51,441 nt of DNA. Origin: Streptomyces sp. 8L (GTDB taxonomy: Bacteria > Actinomycetota > Actinomycetes > Streptomycetales > Streptomycetaceae). Numbering within the stretch: the first letter of the stretch is position 1; every line of letters starts with the position of its first letter. The stretch is taken from NCBI RefSeq assembly GCF_020176795.1, contig NZ_JAIUKE010000017.1, forward strand, positions 1 through 51,441, in the 5' to 3' direction. The notes beneath the pieces are model-generated. The model did no database searches. It saw only the letters and a program-made list of their open reading frames with translations, and was not told the DNA's origin. This document shows positions 25,071-34,230 of the stretch, in pieces. Made by a program: the position numbers and the translations under genes.

Positions 25071-26152
25071 ACCGGACGCCGGCGGGCGAGACCGATGCCC
25101 GCCGTCATCACGACCCCGCGCTGCGCGGCTTCGCCAGCGACAACTACGCGGGCGCGCACCCGGAGGTACTCGCGGCCCTCGCCCTCGCCAACGGCGGCCA
25201 CCAGGTCGCCTACGGCGAGGACGAGTACACCGCCCACCTCCAGACCGTGGTCAGGAGCCACTTCGGCGCCGGCGCCGAGACCTTCCCGGTCTTCAACGGC
25301 ACCGGCTCCAACGTCGTCGCCCTCCAGGCCATGGTGGACCGGTGGGGCGGCGTCATCTGCGCCGAGAGCGCCCACATCAACACCGACGAGGGCGGCGCCC
25401 CCGAGCGCGTCGGCGCGCTCAAGCTGCTCACGGTCCCGACGCCCGACGGCAAGCTCACCCCCGAGCTGGTCGACCGGCAGGCCTTCGGCTTCGACGACGA
25501 GCACCGCGCCATGCCGCAGGTCGTATCGATCACGCAGTCCACCGAGTACGGCACGCTCTACACGCCCGACGAGATCAGGGCCCTGTGCGCGCACGCCCAC
25601 GAGCGCGGCATGACGGTCCACCTGGACGGCGCCCGTATCGCCAACGCCGCCGCCGCACTCGACGTACCGGTACGGGAGTTCACCACCGACGCGGGCGTGG
25701 ACGTCCTCTCCTTCGGCGGCACGAAGAACGGCATGGTCTTCGGCGAGGCCGTCATCGTGCTCAACCCCGGCGCCGCCCGGGCCGTGAAGCGGCTGCGCAA
25801 GCTGTCGCTCCAGCTGCCCTCCAAGATGCGGTTCGTGTCCGTGCAGCTGGAGGCGCTGCTCAGCGGTGATTTGTGGCTGCGCGGCGCCCGGCACGCCAAC
25901 GCGATGGCGCGCCGCCTCGCCGAGGGGGTGCGCACCGTGGACGGCGTGGAGATCATCTACCCGGTGCAGGTCAACGGCGTTTTCGCGCGGCTGCCGCACG
26001 ACGTGGCCGTACGCCTCCAGAAGCAGTTCCGCTTCTACTTCTGGGACGAGGCGAACAGCGAGGTGCGCTGGATGTGCTCGTTCGACACCACGGAGGACGA
26101 CATCGACGCCTTCGTGCGCGCGATCGGGGAGGAGATGGCCCGCGAGGCATGA
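25040..26152 (+). CDS. Low-specificity L-threonine aldolase-like PLP enzyme
   Basis: A 370-residue fold-type I PLP enzyme of the beta-eliminating lyase/threonine aldolase family. The GTG at 25040, inside the end of the SDR gene, is the best start in frame, but its ribosome site is weak. Family blocks are FASDNYAGAHPEVL near the start, VFNGTGSNVVAL, ESAHINTDEGGAPE, and HLDGARIANAAAAL. The PLP lysine is K229 in LSFGGTKNGMVFGEAV. It should cleave beta-hydroxy amino acids such as threonine to glycine and an aldehyde. Its coupling with an SDR and DUF6421 is unusual for a housekeeping aldolase. Confidence 0.88.
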   Translation: MADARTEPTLNRTPAGETDARRHHDPALRGFASDNYAGAHPEVLAALALANGGHQVAYGEDEYTAHLQTVVRSHFGAGAETFPVFNGTGSNVVALQAMVDRWGGVICAESAHINTDEGGAPERVGALKLLTVPTPDGKLTPELVDRQAFGFDDEHRAMPQVVSITQSTEYGTLYTPDEIRALCAHAHERGMTVHLDGARIANAAAALDVPVREFTTDAGVDVLSFGGTKNGMVFGEAVIVLNPGAARAVKRLRKLSLQLPSKMRFVSVQLEALLSGDLWLRGARHANAMARRLAEGVRTVDGVEIIYPVQVNGVFARLPHDVAVRLQKQFRFYFWDEANSEVRWMCSFDTTEDDIDAFVRAIGEEMAREA

Positions 26153-26165
26153 GCCCGTGCCTCAC

Positions 26166-26198
26166 GCGGGGGACGGGGCCGGCGCCCTCGTCCCCCGC
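26166..26198. terminator. Hairpin terminator after the threonine aldolase gene
   Basis: GCGGGGGACG (26166-26175) and CGTCCCCCGC (26189-26198) are perfect 10-bp arms with a 13-base loop, 13 bases after the stop codon. It is convergent with the PlsC-like gene and lies just before the G/C noise tract. Confidence 0.65.
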
Positions 26199-26229
26199 TC
26201 CAGCCGTCGAGGTGGGCGGCCCCGGCGCG

Positions 26230-26480
26230 CACAGGGGAGGGGGGGGGGGGCGGGGGGGGGGCCCCCCCCCCGCGCCCCCGCGGCGCCGGGGGGGGCCGGG
26301 CCCCCCCCGGGGGGCGCCGGGGGCGGGGGCGGGGCGGCGCGCGCCCGCGCCCAACTCCCGGCCTCAACCGGGCTGTAGATGCTCTCCCCCCGCCCCCCCC
26401 CCCCCCGCCCCGCCCCCGCGCCCCCCCCCCCGGCCGGGGGCGGGGGGGGGGGGGGGGGGGGCCCCGCGGGGGCCCCCCGC
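26230..26480. other. Low-complexity G/C tract, probable assembly noise
   Basis: About 250 bases made almost only of G and C runs, one of about 20 Gs, with a short normal island near 26350-26390. It fills the gap between the convergent threonine aldolase and PlsC-like genes. Its texture matches the tracts at 1-130 and 30835-31010. I see no gene in it. Confidence 0.7.
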
Positions 26481-26506
26481 CCCTGAGCCGCGTCGCGCCG
26501 GGTCGC

Positions 26507-27232
26507 TCAGGCCCCTGCCTGGCGCGCCTCGGCGGCGGTCGGCGCCGTACCGCCCAGGTGCGCCGGCAGCCACCAGGAGTCCGACGGGTCCTTCGGCCGC
26601 CCCGGGTAGGCGCGCTGCGCCGCTTCCAGCATCTCCTGCACCCGCTCGCGCAGCCGCCGGGTGATCGGGCCCGCGTACTGGCCCGCGGGCGCATCGAGGC
26701 GCTCGCCCACGCGTACGGTCACCGGGATGTGGCTGCGGCGGAAGTTGCGCGGCCTGCCCTTGGTCCACAGCCGCTGCGAGCCCCACAGCCCCATGGGGAT
26801 CAACGGCACCCCGGCCTCCTGGGCGAGGCGTACCGCGCCGGTCTTGAAGCTCTTGAGCGTGAACGACGGCGAGATGGTGGACTCGGGGAAGATCCCGATG
26901 ATCTCGCCGGAGCGCAGCGACGCCAGCGCGTCCGAGTACGCCTTCTCGCCCTGGTCCCGGTCGACGGGGATGTGCTTCATGCCGCGCATCAGCGGGCCCG
27001 ACACCTTGTGCCGGAAGACCGACTCCTTGGCCATGAACCGCACCAGGCGCTTCTGCGGCAGCGCGGACAGGCCGGCGAAGACGAAGTCGAGATAGCTGAT
27101 GTGGTTGCTGACGAGAACGGCGCCACCGGCGCGCGGGATGTTCTCGCAGCCCGCCACGTCGACCTTCACGTCCAGCGCAGCGAACACCGACCGGACAAAG
27201 CCGATGACCGGCCGATAGACGAGCTCTGGCAT
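26507..27232 (-). CDS. 1-acyl-sn-glycerol-3-phosphate acyltransferase (PlsC-like)
   Basis: A 241-residue lysophospholipid acyltransferase. ATG at 27232 has AAGAAGGG about 9 bases upstream. The catalytic HX4D motif is H44-D49 in SNHISYLDFVFAG; further PlsC blocks are KESVFRHKVSGPLMRGMKHIPVDR, GEIIGIFPESTIS and VPLIPMGLWG. It should add an acyl chain to lysophosphatidic acid or a related acceptor at the inner membrane face. It is divergent from the thioredoxin-flavin reductase pair. Confidence 0.9.
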   Translation of the reverse strand: MPELVYRPVIGFVRSVFAALDVKVDVAGCENIPRAGGAVLVSNHISYLDFVFAGLSALPQKRLVRFMAKESVFRHKVSGPLMRGMKHIPVDRDQGEKAYSDALASLRSGEIIGIFPESTISPSFTLKSFKTGAVRLAQEAGVPLIPMGLWGSQRLWTKGRPRNFRRSHIPVTVRVGERLDAPAGQYAGPITRRLRERVQEMLEAAQRAYPGRPKDPSDSWWLPAHLGGTAPTAAEARQAGA

Positions 27233-27455
27233 CTGGTGGGACCCTTCTTCTTCGGCGTGTCGGGCCGATCGTGCCCGATGAGCGGGGTCATGACCAGCCT
27301 CCTCGGCAGTGGGGCGCGAGATACTTGTCACGTCCAGCCCGTAATTGCCCCTTACACGGAATAATCGCAGGCCGCGTGCGCGCTGCGCCGTGGTGGGTAG
27401 GTATCCGCCGTCCGGGTGGGCCGGGCGGCGGGACAGCTTCGGGTGGGAGGCCACG

Positions 27456-27785
27456 GTGGAGGGGCAGCACGGCACAAGGGCGCTCGGCGCCGCCGAGCTC
27501 GGGACCGGACTGGGGGAGCGGGCCACCCTCGTGCACTTCTCCAGCGCCTTCTGCCGCCCCTGCGTGGCCACCAGGCGCACACTCGCCGAGGTCGCCGCCA
27601 TGGTCGACGGCGTGACGCACGTGGAGCTCGACGCCGAGACCCACCTCGGCCTCGTACGGGATCTGTCGGTGGAGTCCACCCCGACGGTCCTGGTGCTGGA
27701 CGCCGGGGGCCGCACGGTCCGCAGGGCGGCCGGCCTGCCCCGCCGCGCCGACGTGATCGCCGCGATCGGCGAGGCGGTCAAGTGA
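27456..27785 (+). CDS. Thioredoxin family protein with CRPC active site
   Basis: A 109-residue protein. GTG at 27456 is chosen because GGGAGG lies about 6 bases before it; an upstream ATG would add 37 residues of basic low-complexity sequence. The fold is seen from LVHFSSAFCRPCVATRRTL, with redox cysteines C33 and C36 (CRPC rather than CGPC), to ESTPTVLVLDAGG with the cis-Pro. There is no signal peptide, so it acts in the cytoplasm. The stop overlaps the flavin reductase start (GTGA), and the pair may work together in reduction. Confidence 0.85.
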   Translation: MEGQHGTRALGAAELGTGLGERATLVHFSSAFCRPCVATRRTLAEVAAMVDGVTHVELDAETHLGLVRDLSVESTPTVLVLDAGGRTVRRAAGLPRRADVIAAIGEAVK

Positions 27786-28327
27786 CGGCGGCGTACGGGG
27801 TCGGCACCCCCAGGGCCGGCGGGGCACCGGCCTCTCCGGAGCTCCTGCGGTCCGTCTTCCGCCGCCACGCGGCCGGCGTCGCCGTGATCACCGCGCGGGG
27901 CGCGGACCCCGTGGGGTTCACCGCCACCTCCCTCACCTCGGTCGCGGCCGACCCGCCGATGGTGTCCTTCGGCGTGGCCTCCTCCTCTTCCTGCTGGCCG
28001 GTGCTGGCGGGCGCCCGCCATGTCGGCGTGCACATCCTCGGCGAGCACCAGCACGAGCTGGCGGCGACCTTCGCACGCAGCGGCGCGGACCGGTTCGCGC
28101 CGCCGACCTCATGGAGCGCGGGGCCCGAGGGCGTACCGCTGCTCGACGGCGTGCTCGCCTGGCTGGTGTGCCGGGTGGAGGCCCGGGTGCCAGCGGGCGA
28201 CCACCGGATCGTCGTCGCACGGGTCGTCACCGGCGATCCGGGCGGCACGGGCGATCCCGGCGGCACGGGCGGTCCGCTCCTCTACCACCAGGGCGGCTTC
28301 CACAGCCTCGGTCCCGTACGCGATTGA
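27782..28327 (+). CDS. Flavin reductase family protein
   Basis: A 181-residue flavin reductase-like, split-barrel protein. GTG at 27782 is coupled to the thioredoxin stop. It opens LLRSVFRRHAAGVAVITARGADPVGFTATSLTSVAADPPMVS, the family's FMN-binding N-terminal half, followed by HVGVHILGEHQHELAATFARSG. Near the C-terminus the block GDPGGTGDPGGTGG is a small internal repeat in a loop before LLYHQGGFHSLG. It probably supplies reduced FMN to a monooxygenase that is not encoded nearby, or serves as a general reductase. Confidence 0.87.
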   Translation: MTAAYGVGTPRAGGAPASPELLRSVFRRHAAGVAVITARGADPVGFTATSLTSVAADPPMVSFGVASSSSCWPVLAGARHVGVHILGEHQHELAATFARSGADRFAPPTSWSAGPEGVPLLDGVLAWLVCRVEARVPAGDHRIVVARVVTGDPGGTGDPGGTGGPLLYHQGGFHSLGPVRD

Positions 28328-28380
28328 GGTCACAGTTCCAAGCGCTTGCTCAGCGGGAAGCAGGTGGGTGAGAGTGTCCG

Positions 28381-28392
28381 TACTGGCGAGTA
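28381..28392. promoter_or_regulatory. Candidate operator upstream of the ETF genes
   Basis: TACTGGCGAGTA has perfect TACT/AGTA arms and sits in an AT-rich island 120 bases before the ETF beta start. The form is like the short palindromes bound by TetR-type regulators of fatty-acid genes, which would suit ETF. A weak TTGCAT...TAAGGA promoter may follow near 28453-28484. Confidence 0.35.
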
Positions 28393-28511
28393 ATATTTAC
28401 GCCGTGGCGGCCGGTCGCCGAGGCCGAACCACGGTGTGAACGGGCGCATATGCTTGCATTCAATCAAGGCAGCCCGTTAAGGACGACGGACAGACGTGCA
28501 AGGGAGCTGGC

Positions 28512-29297
28512 GTGAGCTTGAGGATCGTTGTCTGTGTGAAGTACGTGCCCGACGCCGCCGGCGACCGGAGCTTCGCGGACGACCTCACGGTCGACCGCGA
28601 GGACGCGGACGGTCTGCTGTCGGAGCTGGACGAGTACGCCGTCGAGCAGGCGCTGCAGATCGCCGATGATGCCGACGACGCCGAGATCACCGTCCTGACG
28701 GTCGGTCCCGAGGACGCCAAGGACGCGCTGCGCAAGGCCCTTTCGATGGGCGCCGACAAGGCCGTCCACGTCGAGGACGACGACCTGCACGGCACCGACG
28801 CGGTCGGTACCTCGCTGGTCCTCGCCAAGGCCATCGAGAAGACCGGCTACGACCTGGTCGTGTGCGGCATGGCCTCCACCGACGGCACGATGGGCGTGCT
28901 GCCCGCGATGCTCGCCGAGCGCCTGGGCGTCCCCCAGGTGACGCTGCTGTCCGAGGTGTCCGTCGAGGACGGCACCGTCAAGGGCCGCAGGGACGGCGAC
29001 GCCGCCACCGAGCGGCTGGAGGCGCGGCTGCCCGCCGTCGTGTCCGTGACGGACCAGTCGGGCGAGGCCCGCTACCCCTCCTTCAAGGGCATCATGGCCG
29101 CGAAGAAGAAGCCGGTCGAGTCGCTGGACCTGGGCGACCTCGACATCGACACGGACGAGGTCGGCCTCGAAGGGGCCTGGACCGCGGTCGACGCGGTGGC
29201 CGAGCGCCCCGCCAGGACCCAGGGCACGATCGTCAAGGACGAGGGCGAGGGCGGCAAGCAGCTCGCTGCCTACCTGGCGGAGCAGAAGTTCGTCTGA
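28512..29297 (+). CDS. etfB: Electron transfer flavoprotein, beta subunit
   Basis: A 261-residue ETF beta (FixA-like) subunit, GTG start with AAGGGAG upstream. It begins RIVVCVKYVPDA; other marks are DEYAVEQALQIAD, the GADKAVHVEDDDLHGTDA region, and the conserved recognition-loop block YPSFKGIMAAKKKPVE. With the alpha subunit it forms the FAD-containing heterodimer that takes electrons from acyl-CoA and other dehydrogenases and passes them to the respiratory chain. The alpha gene follows after 90 bases. Confidence 0.95.
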   Translation: MSLRIVVCVKYVPDAAGDRSFADDLTVDREDADGLLSELDEYAVEQALQIADDADDAEITVLTVGPEDAKDALRKALSMGADKAVHVEDDDLHGTDAVGTSLVLAKAIEKTGYDLVVCGMASTDGTMGVLPAMLAERLGVPQVTLLSEVSVEDGTVKGRRDGDAATERLEARLPAVVSVTDQSGEARYPSFKGIMAAKKKPVESLDLGDLDIDTDEVGLEGAWTAVDAVAERPARTQGTIVKDEGEGGKQLAAYLAEQKFV

Positions 29298-29387
29298 CCC
29301 CGCCCCGCGGACGCCGGGCCCATCCGGCGCCGCGGCCGCAACGCGCCCCCCAGCCGCCGTACTTCACATTCGCAGGAGAGCAGTCCC

Positions 29388-30350
<963 letters not shown>

Positions 30351-30368
30351 CCCCGCGCAGGACACACA

Positions 30369-30419
30369 CAGGGCCCGGGGCCCGGCGGTGCGCGGACACC
30401 GCCGGGGCCCGGGCCCCTG
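30369..30419 (+). terminator. Long GC hairpin terminator after the ETF operon
   Basis: Two arms of about 22 bases (30369-30390 and 30397-30419), built from GGGCCC and GGCGGTG and their complements, are nearly perfectly complementary around a 6-base loop. It starts about 19 bases after the etfA stop. Confidence 0.75.
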
Positions 30420-30466
30420 CTGTACGCGGGCCGGGCCCGGGGCCGCAGCCGTCGGGTGACGCGTCG

Positions 30467-30495
30467 TTGACGGTGCCGCCGCCGCACACTACGGT
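30467..30495 (+). promoter_or_regulatory. Candidate promoter of the DUF6986 gene
   Basis: TTGACG (30467-30472) and TACGGT (30490-30495) are 17 bases apart, close to the vegetative consensus of Streptomyces. The start site would fall near 30502, at the edge of the TTCAACA palindrome. Confidence 0.6.
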
Positions 30496-30505
30496 CGGAG
30501 TGTCG

Positions 30506-30522
30506 TTCAACAGAATGTTGAA
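30506..30522. promoter_or_regulatory. Perfect operator-like palindrome at the DUF6986 start site
   Basis: TTCAACA-GAA-TGTTGAA has perfect 7-bp arms with a 3-base spacer and lies directly after the predicted transcription start, an ideal place for a repressor. IclR- or GntR-type regulators bind sites of this form; which one acts here is unknown. Confidence 0.6.
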
Positions 30523-30555
30523 GTCGGGCGCGGCGGCGACACAGGGAGCGGGTTC

Positions 30556-32017
30556 ATGGCACAGCAGGCGGAGCACGTCGTCACCAGCCTTCCGGACAGC
30601 GTGAGGAAGGAGCTCGACACCGCCCTCGCGCCCGTCGACGCGGAACTCGCGGCCCGCTACCCGGGCGACCCCGGCAACCGGCAGCCCGTGCACACCGTCT
30701 ACGTACCCGCCGACGCCCTCACCGCAGCCACCCCGCGCGAGTGGGGCGCCGCCGCGATCGCCGCACTCGACGAACACGCCCCCGACGCCCGTACGTTCGC
30801 GCGCGCGGTGGGCCTCGGCGACGACCTCGGGGGCCGGGGGGGGGCCCCCCGGCGCCCCCCAACAGCCCCCGGGGGGCGGGGGGGGGGCCGGGGGGCCGGG
30901 GGGGGGCGGGCGGGGCCCCCGCCCCCCGCCCCGGGGGGGGGGGGGGGCGGGGGCGCGCGCCCCCCCCCCCCCCCCCCGCGCCCCCCCCCCCCCCCCCCCC
31001 CCCCCCGCCAAACTCGCCCGCGAGCCCGTCGAGGACCTCCGCATCGACTTCGAGGACGGCTACGGCACCCGGCCCGACGCCGAGGAGGACGAGGCGGCGG
31101 CCCGCGCCGCGCGCCTGGTGCGCGAGGCGTACGGGAACGGAACGGCCGTGCCCCGCACGGGCATCCGGATGAAGTGCCTGGAGGCGCCCGTGCGCGACCG
31201 GGCCCTGCGCACCCTGGACGTGTTCCTCAGCGGGCTGCTCACGGCGGACGGCCCGCCGCAGGGCCTGCTGGAGGGCCTCGTCATCACACTCCCCAAGGTG
31301 ACCTATGCCGAGCAGGTCGCGGCGATGGCACGCGTCCTCGGCGCCTTCGAGCGCACCCACCGGGTCCCCCCGGGGCGCCTCCGGTTCGAGATCCAGATCG
31401 AGACCAGCCAGTCGATCCTGGGCGCCGACGGCACCGCCACCGTCGCCCGGATGATCCACGCGGCGGACGGCCGCGCCACCGGACTCCACTACGGCACCTT
31501 CGACTACAGCGCCTGTCTCGGCGTCAGCGCGGCCGACCAGTCGAGCGACCACCCCGCGGCCGACCACGCGAAGGCCGTCATGCAGGTCGCCGCGGCGGGC
31601 ACCGGCGTCCGGGTCTGCGACGGCTCCACCAACGTCCTGCCGGTCGGCACCCGCGCCCAGGTCCACGAGGCCTGGCGGCTGCACTACCGGCTCACCCGGC
31701 GCGCCCTGTCCCGCGCGTACTACCAGGGCTGGGACATGCACCCGGGACACCTGCCCACCCGCTACGCGGCCGTCTACGCCTTCTACCGCCGGGGCATGGC
31801 CGCCGCGGCCGGGCGGCTCGCCGCCTACGCCTCCCGCACCGGCGGCGGCGTGCTGGACGAGCCCGCCACGGCGAAGGCGCTCAGCGGCCAGCTGCTGCGC
31901 GGCCTCGACTGCGGCGCGCTCGACGCCGCCGAGGTCACGGAGCTGACCGGGCTCGACCGAGCCGGTCTTGAGGCGTACGCGTCGCCCCGGCGCGGCGACC
32001 TCACCGCCGCCTCCTGA
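30556..32017 (+). pseudogene. DUF6986 (aldolase / citrate lyase-like) gene interrupted by a G/C noise tract
   Basis: The N-terminal part (MAQQAEHVVTSLPDSVRKEL to about ARAVGLGDDL, 30556-30830) and the C-terminal part (KLAREPVEDLRIDFEDGYG to the stop at 32017) are clearly one protein of the DUF6986 family, but they lie in different frames with about 180 bases of G/C runs between them. Only some 15-20 residues would be expected in that gap. The C-terminal part keeps the CitE/malate-synthase-like features: DFEDGYG, the FEIQIETSQSILG metal-site region, and LHYGTFDYSACLG. An acyl-CoA or keto-acid lyase/synthase activity is plausible but unproven. I think the gene is intact in the organism and broken here by sequencing; the start codon follows a GGGAG site and a good promoter. 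Confidence 0.75.
30835..31010. other. Low-complexity G/C tract inside the DUF6986 gene, probable assembly noise
   Basis: Runs of 5-20 G or C replace normal coding sequence and shift the frame. Both flanks encode parts of the same protein, which is the best evidence in the window that such tracts are artefacts. Confidence 0.8.
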
Positions 32018-32047
32018 GCGAGAACAGCGCCTGCCCGAGCGTAACCC

Positions 32048-33091
32048 TCAGTCGGCCGGAGGCAGTTCGCCCGAACCGCGGGTGATCAGCCGGGTCGGCA
32101 GCACCACCCTGGACGGCGCGTCCGCCGCGCCGTCCAGACGGTGGAACAGCCGCTCCGCCGCCGTACGCCCGAGGGCCGCCGCGTCCTGCGCGACCACCGT
32201 CACGCCCGGGTCCAGCAGATCCGCCAGCTCGATGTCGTCGAAGCCGACCAGCGCGACCGGGCGGGACCGCCCGGCCAACACCCGTACCGCCGTGACCGTC
32301 ACGCGGTTGTTGCCCGCGAAGATCGCGGTGACCGGCTCCGGCGCGTCGAGCATCGTGACGACCGCCTCCCGCACTCGCTCCGGGTCGGTGGTGCCCAGGG
32401 CGATCCAGCCGGGCTCGATGACGAGGCCCGCGTCCGCCATCGCCGCGCGGTAGCCGCGCAGCCGCTCGGAAGCGGTGTGGATGACGGACTGGTCGCCGAT
32501 GAAGCCGATCCTGCGGTGCCCGTGCGCGACCAGGTGGGTGGTGCCGGAGCGGGCGCCGCCGAAGCTGTCGGACAGCACGGTGTCCGCGTCGATCCGGCCG
32601 GCCGGCCGGTCCACGAACACGGTGGCGACGCCCGCCTTGATCTCCGGCTCCAGATAGCGGTGGTCGTGCCCTGCGGGCACCAGGATCAGGCCGTCGACCC
32701 GACGCGCGCACAGCGCCAGCACCAGTTCCTGCTCGCGCTCGGGGTCCTCGGCGCTCGACCCGTTGATCAGCAGCGCGCCGTGTGCCCTGGCGACTTCCTC
32801 GACGGCGCGGTTCAGCGGACCGTAGAAGGGGTCGGCGAGGTCCTCGATCACCAGCCCGATGCTGGCCGTACGGCCCTTGCGCAGCACCCGCGCGGAGTCG
32901 TTCCGCCGAAAGCCCAGCGCCTCGATGGCCTCCTGCACACGCCGCTCGGTGTCCGGGGTGACACCGGGCTCGCCGTTGACGACGCGGGACACTGTCTTGA
33001 GGCCCACGCCGGCACGCGCCGCGACATCCTTCATGGTGGGCCGGGTGCCGTAACGCGGTTCCGGCGGGAGGCGGCGGGAGGATTCGGCCAC
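32048..33091 (-). CDS. LacI family transcriptional regulator
   Basis: A 347-residue repressor. GTG at 33091 has an AGGACAG site upstream; a farther ATG would add 23 basic residues. The helix-turn-helix reads TMKDVAARAGVGLKTVSRVVNGEPGVTPDT at about residues 19-48, with the hinge helix after it (ARVLRKGRTASIGLVI). The sugar-binding domain then ends LVGFDDIELADLLDPGVTVVAQD...LGRTAAERL. It is divergent from the ROK kinase gene, and a perfect palindrome lies between them. It probably represses the kinase gene and its own, released by a sugar. Confidence 0.9.
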   Translation of the reverse strand: MAESSRRLPPEPRYGTRPTMKDVAARAGVGLKTVSRVVNGEPGVTPDTERRVQEAIEALGFRRNDSARVLRKGRTASIGLVIEDLADPFYGPLNRAVEEVARAHGALLINGSSAEDPEREQELVLALCARRVDGLILVPAGHDHRYLEPEIKAGVATVFVDRPAGRIDADTVLSDSFGGARSGTTHLVAHGHRRIGFIGDQSVIHTASERLRGYRAAMADAGLVIEPGWIALGTTDPERVREAVVTMLDAPEPVTAIFAGNNRVTVTAVRVLAGRSRPVALVGFDDIELADLLDPGVTVVAQDAAALGRTAAERLFHRLDGAADAPSRVVLPTRLITRGSGELPPAD

Positions 33092-33156
33092 AGTGCGCTG
33101 TCCTGTCGTCGGGTCGGTTTGCCTTGAAGGGCCCTGGCGACGAGCATAGGCCCTGG

Positions 33157-33168
33157 ACAACGTTGTCA
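33157..33168. promoter_or_regulatory. LacI-type operator
   Basis: GACAACGTTGTC is a perfect 12-bp palindrome with the central CG that LacI/GalR proteins require. It lies in the divergent gap between the LacI-type gene and the ROK kinase gene, 66 bases from the LacI start and 89 from the kinase start. Confidence 0.65.
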
Positions 33169-33191
33169 GGTGAATGGAGACTGTTCACCTG
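33168..33191. promoter_or_regulatory. Second inverted repeat next to the LacI-type operator
   Basis: CAGGTGAA and TTCACCTG are perfect 8-bp arms around an 8-base spacer, directly joined to the LacI-type palindrome. The half-sites differ from the LacI-type site, so another regulator may bind here, or it is a leader hairpin for the kinase gene. Confidence 0.45.
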
Positions 33192-33256
33192 AGTCGCAGG
33201 TCCCCTCCCGTCTGCCGCGCAGCGGGCCCGTATCGATCCCTGGAGACCACACACCG

Positions 33257-34216
33257 ATGCATACCGACCACGTCGCCGCGCTCGACATCGGCGGCACCAA
33301 GATCGCCGGCGCGTTGGTGGACGGCAAGGGCGGCATCCTCGTGCGCGCGCAGCGGCCGACTCCCGTGACGGACAGCGGCGAGCGGATCATGGGCGCGGTC
33401 GAGGAGGTCTTCCGCGAGCTGATGGCCGACCCCCTCTGGGGCAGGGCCACGGCCGTGGGCATCGGAAGCGCGGGCCCGGTGGACGCGACCGCGGGTACGG
33501 TCAGCCCGGTCAACGTGCCGGGGTGGCGCGGCTTCCCGCTCGTGGAGCGGGTCCGCGCGGTGGTGGGCGGACTCCCGGTCACCCTCGTCGGCGACGGCGT
33601 CGCCATCGCGGCGGCCGAGCACTGGCAGGGCGCCGCACGCGGCCACGACAACGCGCTGTGCATGGTGGTCTCCACCGGTGTCGGTGGCGGTCTGATCCTG
33701 GGCGGGGCGCTGCACCCCGGCCCTTCGGGCAACGCGGGCCACATCGGCCACATCAGCGTCGACCTCGACGGGGACCTGTGCCCGTGCGGCTGCCGCGGCT
33801 GCGTCGAACGGATCGCCAGCGGACCCAACATCGCGCGCTGGGCGCTCGGCGCGGGCTGGCGGCCGGGCCCGGACGGCGACGCGACCGCCGCGGCGGTGGC
33901 CGCCGCGGCGGCGGACGGGCACCCGGTCGCGATCGCCGCCTTCGAACGGGCCGCCCAGGCCCTGGCCGCCGGCATCGCGGCCACCGCCACGCTGGTCGAG
34001 ATCGACATCGTGGTGATCGGCGGCGGCGTCGGCAAGGCGGGCGAGGTGCTGTTCGGCCCGCTGCGCCGCTCGCTGCGGGACTACGCGACGCTCTCCTTCG
34101 TCCAGGGAATCCAGATCGTGCCCGCGATGACGGGGACGGACGCGGGCCTCGTCGGCGCCGCCGCGGCCACGGGCCTGGGCAGCAGGGACGGCGACACGGC
34201 GGCGGTCGGCGGCTGA
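33257..34216 (+). CDS. ROK family sugar kinase (glucokinase-like)
   Basis: A 319-residue kinase. ATG at 33257; no strong purine site is seen, AGACC being the nearest. The ATP-binding phosphate loop ALDIGGTKIAGALVD lies at residues 8-22; then GIGSAGPVD, STGVGGGLILGG and the zinc motif GHISVDLDGDLCPCGCRGCVE with its Cys set intact, and GNAGHIGH. It lacks the helix-turn-helix of ROK repressors, so it should be an enzyme phosphorylating glucose, N-acetyl-sugar or similar. It is controlled, on context, by the divergent LacI-type repressor. Confidence 0.9.
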   Translation: MHTDHVAALDIGGTKIAGALVDGKGGILVRAQRPTPVTDSGERIMGAVEEVFRELMADPLWGRATAVGIGSAGPVDATAGTVSPVNVPGWRGFPLVERVRAVVGGLPVTLVGDGVAIAAAEHWQGAARGHDNALCMVVSTGVGGGLILGGALHPGPSGNAGHIGHISVDLDGDLCPCGCRGCVERIASGPNIARWALGAGWRPGPDGDATAAAVAAAAADGHPVAIAAFERAAQALAAGIAATATLVEIDIVVIGGGVGKAGEVLFGPLRRSLRDYATLSFVQGIQIVPAMTGTDAGLVGAAAATGLGSRDGDTAAVGG

Positions 34217-34230
34217 GCGCGGGCCGCCCT

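Noticed and set aside
30835..31010. G runs as biologically relevant G-quadruplexes
   Set aside because: The tract breaks an otherwise conserved protein and lacks regular spacing, so noise is a simpler explanation.
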